Assembly (NCBI RefSeq): GCF_017308975.1
Contig: NZ_JADWPD010000026.1
Coordinates: forward strand, 1 to 64,000
Direction: 5' to 3'
DNA: 64,000 nt
Source: Amycolatopsis sp. MtRt-6
Lineage (GTDB): Bacteria > Actinomycetota > Actinomycetes > Mycobacteriales > Pseudonocardiaceae
Of the stretch, positions 8,401 through 15,846 are shown piece after piece. Both the position numbers and the translations under genes were made by a program. The first letter of the stretch is position 1. Each line of letters begins with the position of its first letter. The notes under the pieces were generated by a model, which was not told the origin of the DNA, did not search any database, and was given only the letters and a program-made list of their open reading frames with translations.

Positions 8401-10888
8401 GGGTTTCCAGGTCTTCGTCCGGGGCCACGGCCAGCGGCAGCCGCACGGTGTTGGCGAACATCCCGACACCGTCTTCGAACTCCCGCACCGGCCGGTTCGC
8501 GACCGGTGCGGCGATCCGCGGCCGGGTCCGCCCGGTCACCGCGTACAGGCTCCAGGCGAACACGCCGAGCAGGAGCTGGAACCGCGTCAGGCCCAGTTCA
8601 CCGGCCCATTCGTCGACGCGCTCTCGGTCGATGCGGGTCGTGTGCAGCCGCCCTTTCAGCGACGCTTCGCCGAGTGGCTCGGCCTCGTCGGACCGGTCGG
8701 TCAGCTGGGCGCGGTAGGCGGGGGAGGCGAACCAGCGGGACTGCCAGGCGGCGAAGTCGAACGGCGTGTGCGCGCCGGGCCGTGGTGGCTCGCCGGACAG
8801 CTCGCGGAAGAGGACGTTCAACGACCAGCCGTCCACCGCGATGTGGTGCAGGCACAGCAAAAGCGTCCCGTCCGGGCGCCAGGCCGCCCGCAGCAGCCGG
8901 CCCGACGCGAGGTCGAAGGGCGCGGTGAAGAAGCCGTCGCCCGGTTCGGTCCACGGGTCGTACGGCGCTTTCGCCACCTGCCGCAGGCCGTCGGGCGTTG
9001 CCTCGAAGGCGGTGCGCAGCGCCGGGTGCCGCGCCACCAGCCCGCGCACGTCCCGGCGCAGCGCGTCGACGTCGGGCGAGCCGGTGACGTGGAAGGCGAG
9101 TGGCACGTGGTAGGCGGTGGAAGCCGGATTTCGCTGCTGGAGCAGCCAAAGCCGTTGCTGTTCGCTGGTGGCCGGCGCCGCGGTCGCGGTGGTCGGCGGG
9201 CCCGGCTCCGGGTAGGCCGCCCGGCCCGCCGCCGAGACCGCGGCGGCGAGATCGGCGAACGTCCCGCGTTGCACCACCGAGGGCGCGAGGTCCGCGCCCC
9301 AGCGCTCCCGGAGCGCGAACCGCAGCCGCAGCGCCTTGAGCGAGTCGCCGCCGGACCGCAGCCACGTGTCCAGCGGCCGCGTGTCCGAAACCCCGAGTAC
9401 CTCTTCGACGACGTCGAGGACTTCGCGTTCCCACGGGGTCGCTTCGCCGCCGGTGTCCGGCCGCCACGCCGGGAACCCGCCCGCCAGCAGCGCGGCTTCG
9501 TCGACCTTCCCGTTCGCGTTGCGGGGCAGCTCGCCGACGCGGAAGACGTGGTGCGGCCGCATGTAGGCCGGCACGGTCTCGGCCAGGTGCGCTTCGAAGT
9601 CCGCAAAGGACAGTTCACCGGCGACGACGAAAGCGAGCAGCTCGGCCGTGGCCGCGCGGCGCACGGCCACGTGGACCTGGCGGATCTCCGGGTGGCCCAG
9701 GAGCCGCTGTTCCAGCTCGCCCGGCTCGATCCGGAACCCGCGGACCTTGACCTGCCGGTCGGTGCGTCCGACGTAGGCATAACGCCCGCCCGGCAGCACG
9801 CGGACCAGGTCTCCGGTGCGGTAGAACCGCGCGCGGCCTTCGTCCAGCCACGGCAGCCGGACGAACCGCTGCCCGGTTTCCGCGGGCAGGCCGCGGTAGC
9901 CGAGGGCGACCCCGGCGCCGGAGAGGTACAGCTCGGCGACCTCGCCTTCGACGGCCACGCGCTCGTCCGGCGTGACCGCGACCGCGCCGGTGCCGGGCAG
10001 CGGACGGCCGATCGGCACGACGTCCCCGTCGAAACCGCGTGGGATGGCGTAGCTGAGCGCGAACGTGGTCGTCTCGGTCGGGCCGTAGCCGTTCTGCAGC
10101 CGGGTCGGCGCGTCCGGGTTGGCCCGGTACCAGCGGCGGATCAGGGGGGCGTTGAGCTGCTCGCCGCCGATGACGACCCGCCGCACGGTGGCGAAGGCGC
10201 CCGGCACGGTCTCGGCGACCGCGTTGAACAGCGTCGCGGTGACGAACATCGTGTCAATGCGCTCGCGGACCAGCGCGTCGGCGAAGGCCCGCGGATCACC
10301 GACGGTGTCCTCGCCGAGGATCACGCACGTGCCGCCGGTCAGCAGCGGCACCCACACCTCGAAGCTGATCGCGTCGAACGCCGGGTTGGCCAGGCAGGCG
10401 TACCGCGTGCCGTGGTCGAGCCAGCCGGGTTCGGCCAAGCGCAGGACGCCGGCGTCGCGGACCTCGACGCCCTTGGGCCGCCCGGTCGTGCCGGAGGTGG
10501 AGAAGAGGAACGACGCCGGCGCGGGCTCGGCGGGCACCCCGGCTTCCGCGGGCGTCGAAGCGGGCAGGTCGGCTTCGATCACCGCGACCGCACCCGCGTC
10601 GGCGAGGATGACCTCGCGGCGCGCGGGCGGGCTCTGCCGGTCCAGCGGCACGACCTGGCCGCCGAGGCGCAGCACGCCCAGCATGGCCTGCACCAGCTCC
10701 AGCGAGCGCGGCAAGGCGACGGCGACCGCGTCACCCGGGCGGACACCCTGGCGCGACAACGCTTCCGCGACGCCGGCGGCCCCCGCGTTCAGCTCGGCAT
10801 AGGTCAGCCGGCGGTCGCCGTCGGACACGGCGAGGGCGTCCGGGTGCCGCAGGGCCCGGTCGTGGACGCGGCGGGCGATCGACGTCAT
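2465..10888 (-). CDS. Hybrid NRPS-PKS, A-T-C-A-T-KS-KR-ACP-TE (AT-less)
   Basis: This protein has 2807 residues. Approximate domains are A1 1-480, T1 485-565 (RSGGDSL), C 570-980 (HHIAVDG), A2 980-1445, T2 1450-1525 (AGASSLS), KS 1530-1945 (TACSSS, HGTGT, SQIGH), KR to 2485 (GGTGGIG, catalytic Tyr in LDYAAANG), ACP (DLGADSL) and TE (GWSFGA). Aligned by eye to GrsA, the A1 pocket reads D-A-F-?-V-G-G-T-F, Val-like, and A2 reads D-V-Q-F-I-A-H-V-V, the classic Pro code. A Val-Pro-reduced-ketide chain equals Val-detoxinine. Only about 120 residues lie between KS and the KR structural region, with no GxSxG acyltransferase motif, so malonyl must be loaded in trans. The start overlaps the upstream stop (ATGA), so translation is coupled. 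A longer open frame to 12820 is out of frame with A1. Confidence 0.93.
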   Translation of the reverse strand: MTSIARRVHDRALRHPDALAVSDGDRRLTYAELNAGAAGVAEALSRQGVRPGDAVAVALPRSLELVQAMLGVLRLGGQVVPLDRQSPPARREVILADAGAVAVIEADLPASTPAEAGVPAEPAPASFLFSTSGTTGRPKGVEVRDAGVLRLAEPGWLDHGTRYACLANPAFDAISFEVWVPLLTGGTCVILGEDTVGDPRAFADALVRERIDTMFVTATLFNAVAETVPGAFATVRRVVIGGEQLNAPLIRRWYRANPDAPTRLQNGYGPTETTTFALSYAIPRGFDGDVVPIGRPLPGTGAVAVTPDERVAVEGEVAELYLSGAGVALGYRGLPAETGQRFVRLPWLDEGRARFYRTGDLVRVLPGGRYAYVGRTDRQVKVRGFRIEPGELEQRLLGHPEIRQVHVAVRRAATAELLAFVVAGELSFADFEAHLAETVPAYMRPHHVFRVGELPRNANGKVDEAALLAGGFPAWRPDTGGEATPWEREVLDVVEEVLGVSDTRPLDTWLRSGGDSLKALRLRFALRERWGADLAPSVVQRGTFADLAAAVSAAGRAAYPEPGPPTTATAAPATSEQQRLWLLQQRNPASTAYHVPLAFHVTGSPDVDALRRDVRGLVARHPALRTAFEATPDGLRQVAKAPYDPWTEPGDGFFTAPFDLASGRLLRAAWRPDGTLLLCLHHIAVDGWSLNVLFRELSGEPPRPGAHTPFDFAAWQSRWFASPAYRAQLTDRSDEAEPLGEASLKGRLHTTRIDRERVDEWAGELGLTRFQLLLGVFAWSLYAVTGRTRPRIAAPVANRPVREFEDGVGMFANTVRLPLAVAPDEDLETQLRRLGEAAGSALDHQDVAFADLDPGYAAFDYLFVLENTDFGALRLPGCTVSPQWIEAAEAKCALTLSVVERPDGFDCLWEYGEGHFTEAEATALGEVFDRALHGDARIPDHRDHGRGADAALTWETVADGFARQVARTPGAPALTGDTTLTYAELDAHAARLAATLPADATDIALYFRPSAEHVVALLALARLNITAVPLDPAYPPELLRVMLDRVRPRCVLLAPGETLDTDVERRFVTLTGGPVPDVPARHAGRPLYTLFTSGSTGVPKGVRVPDATLANLLQWQAAPPAATQQFSMLSFDVSFQEIFTTLCGGGRLHLIRPEWRHDVPALLTQLDTAGIERIFLPYVALQLLAEHGVRLGRYPARLRDVITAGEQLVCTPAIRRWFAGLPGARLHNHYGPTETHVVSALTLDGDSADWPDRPAIGRPVANAVLRVAGAGGAPLPPGQVGELLIGGLPANRCYLGDAAPEKFTELPELYYRSGDLAHFDRAGLLHFDGRADRQVKLSGHRLELGQVEAALLRHADVVNAVVAAEDGRLTAFLECRRTPSAAELADHLVPLLPPHARVDRFRVVAALPRTPSGKLDRDAAPRTAGTDLHRTATRPSSELAALFEEVTGTPIGPDETFFAAGASSLSLMRFHLRCAEAGYRFTVADLFEHVTLRDLTRHLERGPAAAAAVSRSATDEPVAVVGMAVRLPGARDLAAFWDLVVSGRRGIEEFPAAGGLVGARSLLADPLAFDPAYFGISHRDAALMDPQQRQLLMACVEALSHAGITSGAGVGLIAGCGENTYFQELLREADPAALPDGFQLALHHEKDFLATKVAYHLDLTGPALTTQTACSSSLVAVHQAAGMLRGGEAEVMLAGGVLVDVTLAEGYRYRPQHIFSPDGHCRPFSDDADGTVGASGVGVVVLKPLSAARRDGDTVYAVITGSALSNDGAVKQGYSAPSPAGQRSAIRAALRRAGRSGADVGYVETHGTGTRLGDPIEVAALREAMPEVSACALSSVKSQIGHLGAAAGVVGLIRAALAVHHGVLPPTVDFRAPNPALDLGPFRVPASAEPWPAGPRVAGVSSFGIGGTNAHVVLESVRPVPPARPDPVRCVVLSARSATALRLAAARVADYLAAHPSSYVDVLRHLQSGRPEGPWRLAAACEDAATAVEWLRTAEPREVPTEVAADRSAASSPEPAALAAAWATGAVVDWGQSPAPAPWDFPPPAFDARDFDFPRKATARLPEAEWLHQPTWVRLRRATTATRTDRTLVVSGDGPLTAPALDAAYPRVVRVHTADHFARRGPDTFEADPADTTHLRRVLDALPDTGIDWLHTLPLGITGPLGETSVRHATWACLDTPAALLRAARDRPLRTWWVSAGAAPATTAVTRPEAGLLAGVTAVGPQETGVPGHWVDLPGPELNPLADLLTGPPPPERVALRNGFWWAQDSAPVTAGELVAADGTHLVLGGTGGIGTAVAEELLTRTTGRVILLARRPFLPEALKPWADRVDLLAADLTEITAADVPGPLAGIVHAAGVPDGGLIATRGAGTQAVKLAGALLTEQLVERDRPAYAVYCSSLSAQFGGIGQLDYAAANGFLDALAHRDGPTVRLSIGWDVWRDTGMAVTARETDARHQAHLAVGLHDAEGRRTFARALASGLPQVLIATTGLETARAFHERDTTPAVKPAEANLTEEVRALLGVAELDPDVPLYDLGADSLTLLDVVDSVKRLYGVDLDLAWLGPEVTMAALLAKLAEAADTGDVVVQVWRAGAGREVVCLVHPVGGDVHAYRPLVEALDPALGVCVIADPALSRPEPPGWSIVDRARRYHAALAQRFPGHVRQLAGWSFGAWVAAGMAAEAEAAGQPVRALHLIDPPPPGASAADYSETQVETVFERELGASGGTAGEHARRLARACRANLESMAGHELPRLAATPSHVWLAAEPEPGLPVTERDGWRALLPEPSHWRALPATHYGIVRTPHVTAVAAAIGP

Positions 10889-13800
10889 CGGGCCGCCAGC
10901 TCGGCCGTGATCACCTTGGCGACCAGGGGGAGCGCGTCGCTTTCGAGCATGTCCCAGTGCCCGCAGCCGGCGGGAACCACCTCGAACCCGCCGCGGGCGC
11001 GGCGGCGCCAGAACGCCACGGAGCCGGGAATCGGGTCCTCGCCGACGGCCTGCACGAACACCACGCGCGCGGCCGTCTCGCCGGGGTCGTGGTCGCGTGC
11101 GGTCCGCCGGTTGTGGTTGTAGGTGCGGTGGTAGCGCTCGATCTGCGCGTCCTCGATTCCGGGGTACATCCCGTTGAAGCGGACCAGCTTTTCGCGGAAC
11201 TCGGCCGCGGGCACCGGCTCGATCGCCGCCTTCGCGGCCGGGTCGTCGGTGGCGGTGGTGTCGAGCAGGACGACGCTGACCCGCGGATGGTGTTCCGCGA
11301 GCCGGCGGCCCATCTCGTAGGCGACCAGCCCGCCGTAGGAAAGTCCACAAAGGACCAGTGGCTCGTCCGGCCGCGGGTCGACCAGCCGCAGGTACTCCTC
11401 GGCCATCGCCTCGACGCTCGGCAACGGTTCCTCGCCGGGGTTGAGGCCGGGGGACTGGATGCCGACGACACCGGTGTCCTCGGGCAGCAGCGCGCTGAGC
11501 GGCAGGTAGCAGAACGCGGTGCCGCCCGCCGGGTGCACGCAGACGACCCGGCCTTCGCCGGCGCCGCGGCGGAACTCGACCAGGCTGCCGCTGCCCGGCG
11601 GGCTGTCCGCGCGCAGCAGCGCGGCCTGGGCCTCGACGGTCGGGTGCAGGATGACGTCCTGGATCGGCAGCTCGCGGCCGAACTCGGTGCCGATCGCGTG
11701 GGCGAGCTTGATGGCCGAGATCGAGGTGCCGCCGACGTCGAAGAAGTCGTCCGAGACGCCGATCTCGGGGTGCAGCAGGAGCGTGCGCCAGATCCGCAGC
11801 AGCGCGAGTTCGACGTGGTCGCGCGGGGCGGTGGTGTTGACCGGGTTGGTCGACGCGCTCGTGCGGGCGCGCGCCAGGACGGCGTCGCGGTCGAGCTTGC
11901 CGTTGCGGCTCAGCGGCAGCCGGTCGAACTCGGCGAAGACGGACGGGATCATGTAGTCCGGCAGCCGGCCGGCCAGCGCGGCCCGCCACTCGTGCGGGGT
12001 CCGGCCGCCCCTGCCCGCGACACCGGCGACGAGCCGCGGCTCGCCTTCGCGGTCGACCAGCACGGCGGCCTCCCGCACCCCGGGGACGGCGAGCAGCGCG
12101 GCCGTCACCTCGCCGGGTTCGATCCGGAAGCCGCGCAGCTTGATCTGGTCGTCGCGGCGGCCGGCGTACTCGGCGGCGCCGTGGGGCCGCCACCGGGCGA
12201 GGTCTCCGGTGCGGTACATGCGCTCGCCGGGCGTGAACGGGTCGGCCACGAACCGCTCGGCGGTCGGTCCCGGCCGGTGCAGGTAGCCGCGGGCCAGGCA
12301 GTCGCCGGCCAGGAAGACCTCGCCCACGACACCCGGCGGCACCGGGCGCAGCCGGTCGTCCAGGAGGTACAGCCGCGAGCCGGGCAGCGGCCGTCCGATC
12401 GGGGCCGGGCGGTCGACGGGCTCGGGGTCGAAGTGCGCGGTGGCGTAGAGCGTGGCTTCGGTCGGTCCGTAGCCGAAGCAGATCCGCAGGCCCGGCAGGG
12501 CGGTGGTGAGCCGGGCGAGCGCGGCGTCGGGCAGCGGTTCGACGCCGGTCAGCAGCTGCCGCAGCGCGAGCCCCCGGACGCGGGAGGGATCTTCGTCGAT
12601 CCACCGGACGTAGGCGGGCGGCAAGAACGCCTGGACCACCTGGTGTTCCCGCAGCCACGCCATCAGCGCCGCCGGATCGGGCCGGACGTCCTCGGGCACG
12701 ACGTGCAGCACGGCACCGGTCGTCAGGGGCAGCAGCAGTTCGTGCACCGAGGCGTCGAAGCCGATGCTCGACCACGCCGACGTGGCCTCGCCGGGGGTCG
12801 CGCCGAAGCGGTCGAGCCACTGGTCGAAGAGGGCGAGGACGCTGCGATGGGTGACGGCGACCCCCTTCGGGCGCCCGGTCGACCCCGACGTGTAGATCAC
12901 GTAAGCGGTCTCGCCGGGGTCGGTCGTGACCGGTCTGCGCGTTTCGCCGCCGTCGGCCTCTTCGATCTCTTCGGCCTCGAGGACGAGCACGGGACGCGCG
13001 TCCTCGACCATCGCGGCCCGCCGCGCGGCCGGTTGGGCGGGGTCGAGCGGCAGGTAGGCGGCCCCGGCCTTCAGTACCCCGAGCACGGCGACCACCAGCT
13101 CGGCGGACCGTCCACTGTGGATGGCGACAACGTGCCCGGGCCCGGCCCCGCGGGCACGCAGGGCGTTGGCGAGCTTCGTGCTGCGGCGGTCCAGTTCCCC
13201 GTAGGTGAGCGTCCGGTCGTCGCAGACGAGCGCGGGGGCGTCCGGGGTGGCATCGGCGTGGGCGGTGAACCGGTCGACGAGCCCACCGGGACGCCGGGTG
13301 GCGCGGGGAGCTGTGGTGAGGATCTCGCGGCGCTCGCGGTCGTCGAGGAGTTCGTAACTCGCGATGGTGGCGTCCGGCCGGGTGGCCAGCTGGTCGAGCA
13401 GGCGGACGAGGTATCGGCCGTAGCGTTCGGCGGTGGCGTGGTCGAAGAGGGCGACGGCGTAGTCGAGGTGCCCGCGTACGTCGCCGTCTTCATTGGCCAG
13501 GTTGAGCGCGAGGTCGAACTTCGCGGGCGCGTCCTCGACGTCGAGGGGGGCGACGGTCACGCCGGGCAGCTCGAGGAGGGCGTGCTGCGTCGGCACCCAG
13601 GCGAACATGGTCTGGAACAGCGGAGTGTGCGCCGGACTGCGCGGCGGGTTGACCAGCTCGACAACGCGTTCGAAGGGCAGTGCGGCGTGGTCGATCGCAC
13701 CCCGCAGGGCGGCGCGGACGTCCTTGAGCAGCGCGGCCCCGGTGCGGTCGCCGGACAGCTTCGCCCGCACGGCGAGGGTGTTGACGAAGAAGCCGAGCGT

Positions 13801-14685
13801 GGAAGCGTTTTCGTCGCCGCGATTGCCGGTGGGCACGCCGACAACGATGTCAATTTGCGTGGAAAGTCGGTTCAAGAGGATGAACCAGCAGGTCAGGATG
13901 GTGGAGTAGAGGGTGACACCGTGCTCGCGCGCGGTCGACTTCAGCCGCGCGGTGAGATCGGGCCCGAGGGCGATGGGTACCCGAGCGCCCCGGAAGTCCT
14001 GCCGCGCGGGGCGCGGCCGATCGGCGGGCAGGTCGAGCACCGGAGGGACGCCGCCGAGCCGTTCCCGCCAGTAGGCCTCGTGTGGTTCCGGACCGTCGCC
14101 GGCGAGCCAGGTTCGCTGGGCCACGGAGTGCGCGCGGTAGGGCTGCGCGGGCGGCAGATCGGCGGTGGTGTGGTTCAGTTCCGCGGCGTAGAGGAGACCG
14201 AGTTCGCGGAGGAGGAGGGTGCGGGACCAGCCGTCGAAGACGATGTGGTGGACGGTGATCAGCAGGATGTGGGTGTCCGGGAACTGTCGGTGGTCGCCGG
14301 TAGCGTGGAGACCGGGGGGCGCCCCCGCGAGCAACCGAGCCCGCGCCAGCGGCGCCCGCGTCAGATCGAACGGCGCCAACGCCTCCCGCCGCCGCAGTTC
14401 GGCTGTCTCCTCCGGGCGCCCCGTGACGTCGCAAACCACGCACGGAAACCCATACCCGGCAGGCTCCACCACCTGCACCGGCCGGCCGTCCTCGACGACG
14501 ATCCGGGTCCGCAGCGCCTCGTGCCGGCCGGCCAGTGCGTCGAAGGCCCGCTGCAGGGCCGCACGGTCCAGCGGCCCGCGCAGCTCGAAGGCCATCGTCT
14601 CGTTGTAGGCCGGCCCGGCACCGTCCAGCTGGGAAACCGTCCAAAGGCGCTGCTGACCGGACGACAGCGGGGCGGACACGCGCAT
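10885..14685 (-). CDS. NRPS module C-A-T-TE
   Basis: The protein has 1266 residues. It contains a condensation domain (about 1-430, active site HHIVFDG), an adenylation domain (about 450-950, YTSGSTGRPKG, YGPTEAT), a carrier domain (DVGGTSIS, with Ser as phosphopantetheine site) and a C-terminal thioesterase (GLSYGG). My by-eye pocket reading, D-A-H-F-L-T-G-L-Y, matches no specificity code I know, so the amino acid is unassigned. Opening with a C domain means it accepts an acyl chain or a peptide from another protein. It is the first large gene of the operon and is coupled to the hybrid gene by an ATGA overlap. The start at 14685 puts the C-domain N-terminal motif at the protein start; the open frame continues to 14817 without family similarity. 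Confidence 0.92.
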   Translation of the reverse strand: MRVSAPLSSGQQRLWTVSQLDGAGPAYNETMAFELRGPLDRAALQRAFDALAGRHEALRTRIVVEDGRPVQVVEPAGYGFPCVVCDVTGRPEETAELRRREALAPFDLTRAPLARARLLAGAPPGLHATGDHRQFPDTHILLITVHHIVFDGWSRTLLLRELGLLYAAELNHTTADLPPAQPYRAHSVAQRTWLAGDGPEPHEAYWRERLGGVPPVLDLPADRPRPARQDFRGARVPIALGPDLTARLKSTAREHGVTLYSTILTCWFILLNRLSTQIDIVVGVPTGNRGDENASTLGFFVNTLAVRAKLSGDRTGAALLKDVRAALRGAIDHAALPFERVVELVNPPRSPAHTPLFQTMFAWVPTQHALLELPGVTVAPLDVEDAPAKFDLALNLANEDGDVRGHLDYAVALFDHATAERYGRYLVRLLDQLATRPDATIASYELLDDRERREILTTAPRATRRPGGLVDRFTAHADATPDAPALVCDDRTLTYGELDRRSTKLANALRARGAGPGHVVAIHSGRSAELVVAVLGVLKAGAAYLPLDPAQPAARRAAMVEDARPVLVLEAEEIEEADGGETRRPVTTDPGETAYVIYTSGSTGRPKGVAVTHRSVLALFDQWLDRFGATPGEATSAWSSIGFDASVHELLLPLTTGAVLHVVPEDVRPDPAALMAWLREHQVVQAFLPPAYVRWIDEDPSRVRGLALRQLLTGVEPLPDAALARLTTALPGLRICFGYGPTEATLYATAHFDPEPVDRPAPIGRPLPGSRLYLLDDRLRPVPPGVVGEVFLAGDCLARGYLHRPGPTAERFVADPFTPGERMYRTGDLARWRPHGAAEYAGRRDDQIKLRGFRIEPGEVTAALLAVPGVREAAVLVDREGEPRLVAGVAGRGGRTPHEWRAALAGRLPDYMIPSVFAEFDRLPLSRNGKLDRDAVLARARTSASTNPVNTTAPRDHVELALLRIWRTLLLHPEIGVSDDFFDVGGTSISAIKLAHAIGTEFGRELPIQDVILHPTVEAQAALLRADSPPGSGSLVEFRRGAGEGRVVCVHPAGGTAFCYLPLSALLPEDTGVVGIQSPGLNPGEEPLPSVEAMAEEYLRLVDPRPDEPLVLCGLSYGGLVAYEMGRRLAEHHPRVSVVLLDTTATDDPAAKAAIEPVPAAEFREKLVRFNGMYPGIEDAQIERYHRTYNHNRRTARDHDPGETAARVVFVQAVGEDPIPGSVAFWRRRARGGFEVVPAGCGHWDMLESDALPLVAKVITAELAAR

Positions 14686-14794
14686 GGACGGCCTTTCCGG
14701 GGCGGGGCAGGGCAAATGGGGCGAACCAGGCCGAGTCGGGGAAACGCTCTCTGTCTTGCGCCAGTTAACACCACACCATCGGGTGAAGACAAAA

Positions 14795-14871
14795 AGTCTG
14801 CCCGGAAGTCCCTTCACCGGTGGGAGATCCGGCCGAGCGAACCCCGATGTCGCGAATGAGTCATTCGCGAC
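14795..14871. promoter_or_regulatory. Intergenic palindromes upstream of the NRPS operon
   Basis: The 199-bp gap between the sulfotransferase stop and the NRPS start holds a perfect inverted repeat at 14849-14871 (arms GTCGCGAATGA and TCATTCGCGAC, one-base centre) and a shorter AGAC-aaaaa-GTCT palindrome at about 14795-14807. The first lies 14 bp past the sulfotransferase stop and could end its transcript; it also resembles interspersed palindromes I associate with Amycolatopsis genomes. The promoter of the NRPS operon probably lies here, but I see no convincing -35/-10 pair. Confidence 0.5.
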
Positions 14872-14884
14872 GTTCGGACCCGCC

Positions 14885-15790
14885 TCAGGCGTGGGAGTCC
14901 GTCCAGCCCGTGTGGAGCCACGCAGCGAGATCGGGCGGTGCCAGCTCGGCCACGCGCCGGTGGTAGTGCTCGACGGCGGCCTCGTCGAGCAGGTCGTGCC
15001 ACTGGCCGCTGGTGCCGGACCGGAAGAAGCCCGTGTTGCTGCGCCACAGCTTCGCGTCGACGCCGGGGGCCAGTTCGTCGGCCCGGCTCCGCATGTGGTC
15101 GAACGTCGCCGCCGCGGCGAGCTGATCGAGCCGTTGCGAGGAGATCGACAGCACCGCCGCCAGGCGCCGCAGCTGGCCGGGCAGGTCCGCTTTGAGGTCC
15201 GCGTAATGGAACAGGGCCACCCGCGGCTCGTCGCGGTGGTCCCAGAACGTCCGCACGTGGTGGACCAGGTTGGCCAGGCTCACCCCGAACCCGTCCGATT
15301 CGGGCGTGGGCTCCGCGTCCGCCCACAGCCGGAACCGCTCGAGCGGGTCGGCCGGGGGCGGGGCGACGACCTGGAGGCCGCCCGCGGTGATCGCGTCGGG
15401 GTGGATGTTGGCCGCCGCGTGCTCGAACGACAGCATCGCGTCCCGCGGGTCACGGCCGACGCAGACGTACGTCACCCCCGGCTCGGACGGCAGGCCGTCG
15501 AGCGGGGTGTGCGTCTTGACGAACCGCCGGTGCTGCTGTCCTTCGAGGTCGGCCAGGATCGCCGGGGTGTCGTACGTGGTCGCGTCCAGCCACGGGGAGA
15601 GCTCGGTGAGCGGCCGCGGGAGCTCGGCGGTGTCGAACACCAGCAACGCGCACAGCATCTGCATCCACGTCGTGCCGCACTTCGGCGGCGTGCTGATGAC
15701 GATGTCGCCGGCGCGGAACCGGAAGCCGGCCCACAGCGCGCTGTCGGACACCACTGTGCGGTACCGCCGCAATTCGCCCATTCCGGCCAC
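14885..15790 (-). CDS. PAPS-dependent sulfotransferase
   Basis: This 301-residue protein transfers sulfate from PAPS to a hydroxyl or amine. The 5'-phosphosulfate-binding loop TPPKCGTTWMQ lies near residues 34-44, the 3'-phosphate site GRDPRDAMLSFEH near 120, and the C-terminal RSGTSGQWHDLLDE corresponds to the KGxxGDWKN-type motif. An alternative ATG lies three codons in. It is on the same strand as, and directly before, the NRPS genes, so it may sulfate their product. It could instead be an independent gene, because a palindrome follows its stop. I recall no sulfotransferase in described detoxin or rimosamide clusters. Confidence 0.88.
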   Translation of the reverse strand: MAGMGELRRYRTVVSDSALWAGFRFRAGDIVISTPPKCGTTWMQMLCALLVFDTAELPRPLTELSPWLDATTYDTPAILADLEGQQHRRFVKTHTPLDGLPSEPGVTYVCVGRDPRDAMLSFEHAAANIHPDAITAGGLQVVAPPPADPLERFRLWADAEPTPESDGFGVSLANLVHHVRTFWDHRDEPRVALFHYADLKADLPGQLRRLAAVLSISSQRLDQLAAAATFDHMRSRADELAPGVDAKLWRSNTGFFRSGTSGQWHDLLDEAAVEHYHRRVAELAPPDLAAWLHTGWTDSHA

Positions 15791-15846
15791 CCCCGGGCCA
15801 GAATCCCACGGTTCGGGTCGCCGAGGCTATCCGCGAGCCGGACTAA

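Noticed and set aside
8300..8700. Epimerase domain in the hybrid NRPS-PKS
   Set aside because: The C-terminal half of the condensation domain runs straight into the second adenylation domain; there is no extra domain of about 450 residues.
2405..11122. Very long open frame on the plus strand opposite the NRPS-PKS gene
   Set aside because: Its translation is Arg/Gly/Val/Gln-rich low-complexity sequence without domains. It mirrors the third-position GC bias of the real minus-strand gene.
10889..12820. Upstream extension of the NRPS-PKS reading frame
   Set aside because: The frame is open to 12820, but that part overlaps the NRPS gene out of frame and has no family similarity. The true start is the ATGA overlap at 10888.
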